Source of the DNA: an uncultured bacterium
GTDB lineage: Bacteria; Bipolaricaulota; Bipolaricaulia; RBG-16-55-9; DRJF01
Length of the DNA: 39,184 nt
Direction of reading: 5' to 3'
Assembly: GCA_913053845.1 (NCBI GenBank)
Contig: CAJXGD010000019.1
Coordinates: 1 to 39,184 of the forward strand
Shown here one piece after another: positions 35,222 through 39,184 of the stretch. Both the position numbers and the translations under genes were made by a program. Position 1 is the first letter of the stretch, and every line of letters starts with the position of its first letter. A model generated the notes under the pieces. It searched no databases. It was not told the DNA's origin and saw nothing but the letters and a program-made list of their open reading frames with translations.

Positions 35222-35521
35222 TCAGCGTTTGCTCTGCACTGATATGGTGCTGCTTGGTGAGAGTTGTCGTTCATGGGATGATGGTCTGAGATTGGGCTCC
35301 AATGGTTGGATGCTTTGAGGATAGTCTCGTGCATAAGCTAGGCAGGCCTCGATGTCTTCGTGTGTCAGCTCAGGATACCAATCGGTTAGGATTTCCCTTT
35401 CGGGAATATTGGCATCAAGTAAATCAAGCACTGTTCTGACTGTAATGCGGGTATCTCGGACACAGGGTTTACCGAAGCAAACTTCACTGTCTGTCACGAT
35501 ACGGTCTACCAGACTTGGCAT
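35222..35521 (-). CDS. DUF433 protein, probable antitoxin partner
   Basis: 99 aa. The first 70 residues are a full DUF433 domain (DSEVCFGKPCVRDTRITVRTVLDLLDANI...ILTDWYPELTHEDIEACLAYA), a winged-helix-like fold related to antitoxins. The last about 30 residues are low-complexity and not part of the domain. TAGGAGGG precedes the ATG at 35521. First gene of the two-gene unit with DUF5615. Confidence 0.85.
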   Translation of the reverse strand: MPSLVDRIVTDSEVCFGKPCVRDTRITVRTVLDLLDANIPEREILTDWYPELTHEDIEACLAYARDYPQSIQPLEPNLRPSSHERQLSPSSTISVQSKR

Positions 35522-35569
35522 ATTACCCTCCTAGAAATGAAGGGCTCTTAGGCGCTGCCCTCTCTCTTC

Positions 35570-35645
35570 TGGTGGGCGGTGGAGGACTTGAACCTCCGAC
35601 CTTCTGCACGTCAAGCAGACGCTCTTCCAACTGAGCTAACCGCCC
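35570..35645 (-). tRNA. tRNA-Val (anticodon GAC)
   Basis: Minus strand: acceptor GGGCGGT/ACCGCCC, D-arm TAGCTCAGTTGG, anticodon stem TCTGC/GCAGA with loop TTGACGT (anticodon GAC), T-arm GAGGTTCAAGTCCTC, discriminator A, encoded CCA (35572-35570). Confidence 0.94.
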
Positions 35646-35653
35646 CGGCCGGG

Positions 35654-35725
35654 AGGCGGCGCTCGGAATCGAACCGAGGTATTAGGGTTTTGCAGACCCT
35701 TGCCTTACCACTTGGCTACGCCGCC
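35654..35725 (-). tRNA. tRNA-Cys (anticodon GCA)
   Basis: Minus strand: acceptor GGCGGCG/CGCCGCC, D-arm TAGCCAAGTGGTAAGGC, anticodon stem AGGGT/ACCCT with loop CTGCAAA (anticodon GCA), T-arm CTCGGTTCGATTCCGAG, discriminator T. The next bases are CCC, so CCA is not encoded, unlike the other three tRNAs here. Lies 8 nt upstream of tRNA-Val, same transcript. Confidence 0.93.
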
Positions 35726-35737
35726 GGAACAATTTTG

Positions 35738-35767
35738 ATTATATAAAGAACGCCCTCACCCTGTCAA
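35738..35767 (-). promoter_or_regulatory. Promoter of the tRNA-Cys/tRNA-Val operon
   Basis: Minus strand: TTGACA (35767-35762), 18-nt spacer, TATAAT (35743-35738), 12 nt before tRNA-Cys. Both boxes are perfect matches to consensus. The remaining intergenic sequence up to 35832 shows only the RBS of the next gene. Confidence 0.88.
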
Positions 35768-35832
35768 ACGTCGCAGGATTTGCCCCGCCGCTCGCCGATG
35801 CGTTAAGCTAGCACCTAATAGGGGGGGTAAAC

Positions 35833-37242
35833 ATGCCTAGCAAGCAACGAGTGATCTCCTGGCTCAGCTTGGGGTTGATAGCCCTGGTCCTGTTGGTCGT
35901 CGGCTTCGGCACGGCCGACCGGGCCGAGAGCGCCCAAGGAGCCCAACTGGCCACCGAGGCCCAGAGCAGCGGAGCCTCATTGACCGTCTATAGCGACCTG
36001 GCACTCATCCAAGAGCGACGCCTGCTCACCCTGACCAAGGGCCTGGCCGACTACCAATTGAGCGGCATCAGCGATCAGCTGCTGCCCGATTCGGTCTACC
36101 TCGAAATTCCGGAGCTGGCTGGCACGGCCGCGCTGGTCGTCGCCGAGCTCCGCTATCAGCACGCCCAACTGAGCCTGGACCGGCTGTTGGCCACGCATCT
36201 CGGCCAGCCCATCACGGTCTATGCCCCCGGCGGGGCCGGCACCTACCGCGGCAGACTACTGAGCACCCAAGGCGGCATCGTCCTGGAAGACGAGAACGGT
36301 CTGGTCAGGGTGATTAAGGACGCCACCCGCTTCACCTTTCCCAGCTATCGGGTGGTGCACAGCCCCCAATTGCTGCTCAAGTTGGATAGCCCGGTCGCCG
36401 GCCCGCACCCGGTGCAGCTCAGCTATCTGAGCGGGGGGCTGCAATGGCAGGTCAGCTATCGGGGCATCTTGAACGCTGCCAACACGCAAATGAACCTGGC
36501 GAGCACCGCTTCGCTCAGCAATCGTTCTGGCCTTGACTTCAAAGAGGCCCGGCTGACCTTGGTCGCCGGCCAACTGCACCGTGTCAGACAACCACGGGAG
36601 CTCGGACTGACCTCCCTGGAGCAGAAGGCTTTCGCCCCACCGGCGCCGCTCGCGGAGCGGCCCTCTTTCGAGTACCACCGCTATCAACTGACCCGCCCGG
36701 TCAACCTGCCCAACGGTCAGACGGTCCAGTTGGCCTTCGTGAGCCGTAGGGGCATCTCAGTGGAGAAACGCTATCTCTATGAGGCCCAAATCTCTCCGGG
36801 CGTGCAGGTTCATATCTTGTTCACCAATCCCGATGCTCAGGATCAGGGTGTGGCGCTTCCCGCTGGGCTCTTTCGTCTCTATCAGCGTGACCCGGATGGC
36901 CTGCTGCAGTTCGTTGGCGAGGACCGGATCGCCCATACCCCGCAAGGAGGCCAGGTCGAGCTGACCGCCGGCACTGCCTTTGATCTGAGCGCCAAGCGAG
37001 TGCACACCGCTCACGAGTCGTTGGGCAACCGCGCCGCTCGGGACAGCTATGAGATCACGCTCACCAATCGTAAGAGCGAAGCGGTGACCATCGAAGTCCG
37101 CGAGCACCTGCGCGGTGACTGGCAGATCACCCAAGCCCAGCCGGAGTACACCAAGCTGAACGCCACGACGATCGCCTTCACCGTGGCCGTCCCGGCCGGA
37201 GGGACGACGACGATCAAATATACGGTGGAGTCCCGCTTCTAG
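35833..37242 (+). CDS. Exported DUF4139-domain protein
   Basis: 469 aa. ATG at 35833 after AGGGGGGG. Residues 1-30 form a signal peptide or anchor (SWLSLGLIALVLLVVGFG). The body fits the DUF4139 family: LTVYSDLALIQERRLLTLTKGLADYQLSGI, LLKLDSPVAGPHPVQLSYLSGGLQWQ, and C-terminal DSYEITLTNRKSEAVTIEVREHL...IAFTVAVPAGGTTTIKYTVE. These are beta-rich envelope proteins of unknown function. Not obviously linked to its neighbours, apart from same-strand proximity to the next two genes. Confidence 0.82.
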   Translation: MPSKQRVISWLSLGLIALVLLVVGFGTADRAESAQGAQLATEAQSSGASLTVYSDLALIQERRLLTLTKGLADYQLSGISDQLLPDSVYLEIPELAGTAALVVAELRYQHAQLSLDRLLATHLGQPITVYAPGGAGTYRGRLLSTQGGIVLEDENGLVRVIKDATRFTFPSYRVVHSPQLLLKLDSPVAGPHPVQLSYLSGGLQWQVSYRGILNAANTQMNLASTASLSNRSGLDFKEARLTLVAGQLHRVRQPRELGLTSLEQKAFAPPAPLAERPSFEYHRYQLTRPVNLPNGQTVQLAFVSRRGISVEKRYLYEAQISPGVQVHILFTNPDAQDQGVALPAGLFRLYQRDPDGLLQFVGEDRIAHTPQGGQVELTAGTAFDLSAKRVHTAHESLGNRAARDSYEITLTNRKSEAVTIEVREHLRGDWQITQAQPEYTKLNATTIAFTVAVPAGGTTTIKYTVESRF

Positions 37243-37253
37243 CGCTCGCTATA

Positions 37254-37511
37254 ATGCGCGGCATGGAAGAAGCTCAAATTGAGAAATATCGCCGGGCGAT
37301 CGAGCAGACGGTCGCCAAGTTGCCGGTGGTTGATGGCAGCGTCAGCTTGGAATCAATCTGGTTAGAAAACTCGCTGCCGCGCGATCTGATCACCGAGATA
37401 CTCCAGCAGGGCGAGCTGCACCTGCCGGAGAATGTGCGGCGCATCGTGAGCCAAAGGGGGCGGAAGACGCTCTTGAGGCGCGAGCCGGTCCCGGAGGCCC
37501 GGCGTCCATAA
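37254..37511 (+). CDS. Small helical protein of unknown function
   Basis: 85 aa (82 if the ATG at 37263, MEEAQIEKYRR, is used). No family recognised. It is charged, largely helical, with a basic tail (RRIVSQRGRKTLLRREP). Its stop TAA shares a base with the ATG of the phosphohexomutase (37511), so translation is coupled and expression with that gene is likely. There is no clear RBS. A perfect TATAAT (37250-37255) overlaps the first ATG, so that start cannot be used by a transcript made from it; 37263 would then be nearly leaderless. Confidence 0.65.
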   Translation: MRGMEEAQIEKYRRAIEQTVAKLPVVDGSVSLESIWLENSLPRDLITEILQQGELHLPENVRRIVSQRGRKTLLRREPVPEARRP

Positions 37512-38971
37512 TGGAAGAGATTCGCTTCGGCACCGATGGCTGGCGCGGGGTGATCGCGCGCGATTTTACCTACGCCAACGTGGGCCGCGTCGCCCAGGCG
37601 GTGGCCACCTTCTTGGACCAGAGAGCAGAGCTGGATCTGGACTGCTACCGCCGTTGGGGTGTGCGGCCCGTTCCGGCCGAGCGGGGGGTGATCATCGGCT
37701 ATGACACCCGCTTTGAAGCCCGCTCGTTCGCCGCCTGGGCCGGCCAGGTGCTGCAAACTGCCGGCTTGCCGGTCACGCTGGCCGATCGAGCGGTACCCTC
37801 CCCGGCCCTGGCCTACGCGGTGGCCCAGCGAGGGGCCGCCCTGGGACTGATGATCACCGCCTCGCACAATCCCCCCCAGTATTGCGGCATCAAGCTCAAG
37901 ACCGAGCTAGGAAGCGCCGCCCCGCCGGAGATCACCCGCGCAGTCGAGCGGCTGCTGCCCCTCCGTGCCCCGCAGCCCACGGCCCAAGCGAGCGACCTAG
38001 CGCTGTCCGATCTCAAGGGGCCCTTCTTGGAGAAGATTCGCTCCCTGGTAGATCTAGAGCTGCTGCGCGGGGCGCCGCTGCGGCTGATCATCGACTCGAT
38101 GCACGGCTCCGGGCGCGGCTATGTGGCCACCATCGCTCAAGAGCTGGATATCCCCTGCGTACAGATTCGCACCCGGCGCGACCCCTACTTTGGCGGCCAT
38201 CAGCCCGAGCCGATCATGCCCAACTTGGCAGCTCTGCGGGCGGTGGTGCGCTCCACCGCCCATCGTCTGCCCGATGAGCGATTCCTGCTCGGCGTGGCCA
38301 CCGACGGCGACGGTGACCGGGTGGCCGGCATGGACGAGACCGGCGCGCTGATAGATTCCCATCGCTGCTACGCCCTGGTCTTCCGGCATCTGCTGACCAA
38401 GGGCTGGAGCGGACGGGCGATCAAGTCTTTTGCGCTCTCCGACATGGCCACGGTGATCGCCCGGCGCCATCAGGTGCCGCTGAAAGAGGTCCCCATAGGC
38501 TTCAAATATATCTCCGAAGAGATCCTGGCCCCTGGCGACGTGTTGATCGGCGGCGAGGAGTCCGGCGGGATCGCCATCAAGCATCATATCCCGGAGCGCG
38601 ACGGGATCTTGATGTCGCTGCTCTTGGCGGAGATAGTGGCAGCCCAGCAAAAGCCGCTGAGCCAGATTATCGCCGCGATGATGGCTGAGATCGGCGACCA
38701 CTATTATCAGCGCCGTGACTTACACCTAGAGACACGTCAGCAGATCGTGGAGCATCTCAAAGCCCGGCCGCCGGCCCGGATTGCCGGACGTAAGGTGCGG
38801 CAGGTGGAGACGCTCGACGGGATCAAACTGCGCTTCGACGACGGCTGGCTGCTCTTCCGGGCCTCAGGCACAGAACCGCTGCTGCGCCTTTACTGCGAGA
38901 TGCACGATCCGGCGGCATTGGACCAGGTGCTGGGTCAGGCCGAGAAGTTCGTGCGCAAGATGGGGAGATGA
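37511..38971 (+). CDS. Phosphoglucomutase/phosphomannomutase family protein
   Basis: 486-aa alpha-D-phosphohexomutase. RFGTDGWRGVIARDFT at the N-terminus, active-site S118 in MITASHNPPQYCGIK, metal-binding GVATDGDGDRVAGMDE, substrate-specificity loop GGEESGGI, and phosphate-binding RASGTEPLLRLYCE. Interconverts hexose 1- and 6-phosphates for envelope sugar or glycogen metabolism. The GEESGG loop fits glucose/mannose rather than glucosamine phosphate, but the substrate is not certain. Complete, starts at the 1-nt overlap with the preceding gene. Confidence 0.93.
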   Translation: MEEIRFGTDGWRGVIARDFTYANVGRVAQAVATFLDQRAELDLDCYRRWGVRPVPAERGVIIGYDTRFEARSFAAWAGQVLQTAGLPVTLADRAVPSPALAYAVAQRGAALGLMITASHNPPQYCGIKLKTELGSAAPPEITRAVERLLPLRAPQPTAQASDLALSDLKGPFLEKIRSLVDLELLRGAPLRLIIDSMHGSGRGYVATIAQELDIPCVQIRTRRDPYFGGHQPEPIMPNLAALRAVVRSTAHRLPDERFLLGVATDGDGDRVAGMDETGALIDSHRCYALVFRHLLTKGWSGRAIKSFALSDMATVIARRHQVPLKEVPIGFKYISEEILAPGDVLIGGEESGGIAIKHHIPERDGILMSLLLAEIVAAQQKPLSQIIAAMMAEIGDHYYQRRDLHLETRQQIVEHLKARPPARIAGRKVRQVETLDGIKLRFDDGWLLFRASGTEPLLRLYCEMHDPAALDQVLGQAEKFVRKMGR

Positions 38972-39003
38972 TAAGATCGTTGCCATTGAGATCTTATACC
39001 TGG

Positions 39004-39084
39004 GTAGGGGCAGGTCTCGTGCCTGCCCAAGGAGAGGGCAACCGCCTGCCCAAGGAAAGGGCAACCACAAGGGATTGCCCCTAC
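39004..39084. repeat. Dispersed palindromic repeat, copy 2
   Basis: 81 nt, ends GTAGGGGCA and TGCCCCTAC. Its left 25 and right 27 nt are identical to copy 1 at 2122-2220. The interior has a shorter unit (CTGCCCAAGGAGAGGGCAACCG, split here only by spelling) than copy 1, so copies differ in the number and spelling of internal units. Lies between the phosphohexomutase and the nfo start. Confidence 0.8.
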
Positions 39085-39096
39085 AACATACACGAC

Positions 39097-39184
39097 ATGA
39101 TGAATGACCCTTTCATGAATTCAGATTTTCTGCTCGGCTGCCATCTCTCCATCGCCGGCGGCTTCGATAAGACCATTGACCGCG
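39097..39184 (+). CDS. nfo: Endonuclease IV (3' truncated by the window end)
   Basis: Only about 29 codons are visible. From the ATG at 39115 the frame reads MNSDFLLGCHLSIAGGFDKT, close to the N-terminus of endonuclease IV (LIGAHLSIAGGFD), an AP endonuclease of base-excision repair. In-frame ATGs also occur at 39097 and 39100. No strong RBS is seen near any of them. Assignment rests on this short match. Confidence 0.7.
   Translation, partial: MMNDPFMNSDFLLGCHLSIAGGFDKTIDR

Overview
The window is a 39 kb, G+C-rich, gene-dense bacterial chromosome segment. I cannot name a genus. The organism is probably a diderm from an uncultured phylum outside Actinobacteria. The reasons are an exosortase of the XrtH/IPTL-CTERM type, which is a cell-envelope sorting system of Gram-negative bacteria, and a proteasome operon whose small modifier ends in SGQ. 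That ending matches the UBact branch of Pup-like proteins rather than the actinobacterial GGQ/GGE form. This placement is inference from gene content.

Layout. Positions 1-2827 hold a beta-helix surface protein with an IPTL-CTERM-like tail (5' end cut off), its likely sortase XrtH, and a small multi-pass membrane protein. Positions 2867-8970 hold two large secreted paralogues with an EF-hand-like loop and a FlgD-like C-terminal domain; the two are mosaics of each other. Positions 8971-9240 are a cluster of short palindromes including an intrinsic terminator. Next is a MntA/HepT toxin-antitoxin pair (minus strand).

Positions 10116-16710 are the centrepiece, a compact operon for protein tagging and proteasomal degradation: Mpa/ARC-type AAA ATPase, Dop-like deamidase/depupylase, UBact/Pup modifier, PrcB, PrcA and PafA-like ligase. 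Gene gaps are 18 nt or less and two junctions overlap. Dop should deamidate the C-terminal Gln of the modifier, PafA should ligate it to substrate lysines, and the ATPase should feed substrates to the PrcAB 20S core. The ATPase lacks the usual C-terminal GQYL docking tail.

Positions 16788-23888 hold a glutaryl-CoA dehydrogenase-like gene, tRNA-Arg(CCG), alaS, a PIN-domain toxin-antitoxin pair, a ketopantoate reductase-like gene and a two-ACT aspartate kinase. Positions 23957-28070 look like a small copper regulon: an anchored His-rich beta-propeller protein and a CopA-type Cu+ ATPase, each behind a near-consensus promoter followed by the same 17-nt G/C-tract dyad resembling a CsoR operator. 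Positions 28152-32760 (minus) are glmS-larE-larB-larC, i.e. hexosamine synthesis plus maturation of the nickel-pincer nucleotide cofactor, without larA in view.

Positions 32843-39184 hold a DUF151 nuclease-like gene and pgk, tRNA-Gly(CCC), an A+T-richer DUF433/DUF5615 pair, tRNA-Val(GAC) and tRNA-Cys(GCA) behind a strong shared promoter, a DUF4139 envelope protein, a small unknown protein, a phosphohexomutase, and the start of an endonuclease IV gene. A dispersed repeat with GTAGGGGCA...TGCCCCTAC ends occurs near both ends of the window (2122-2220 and 39004-39084).
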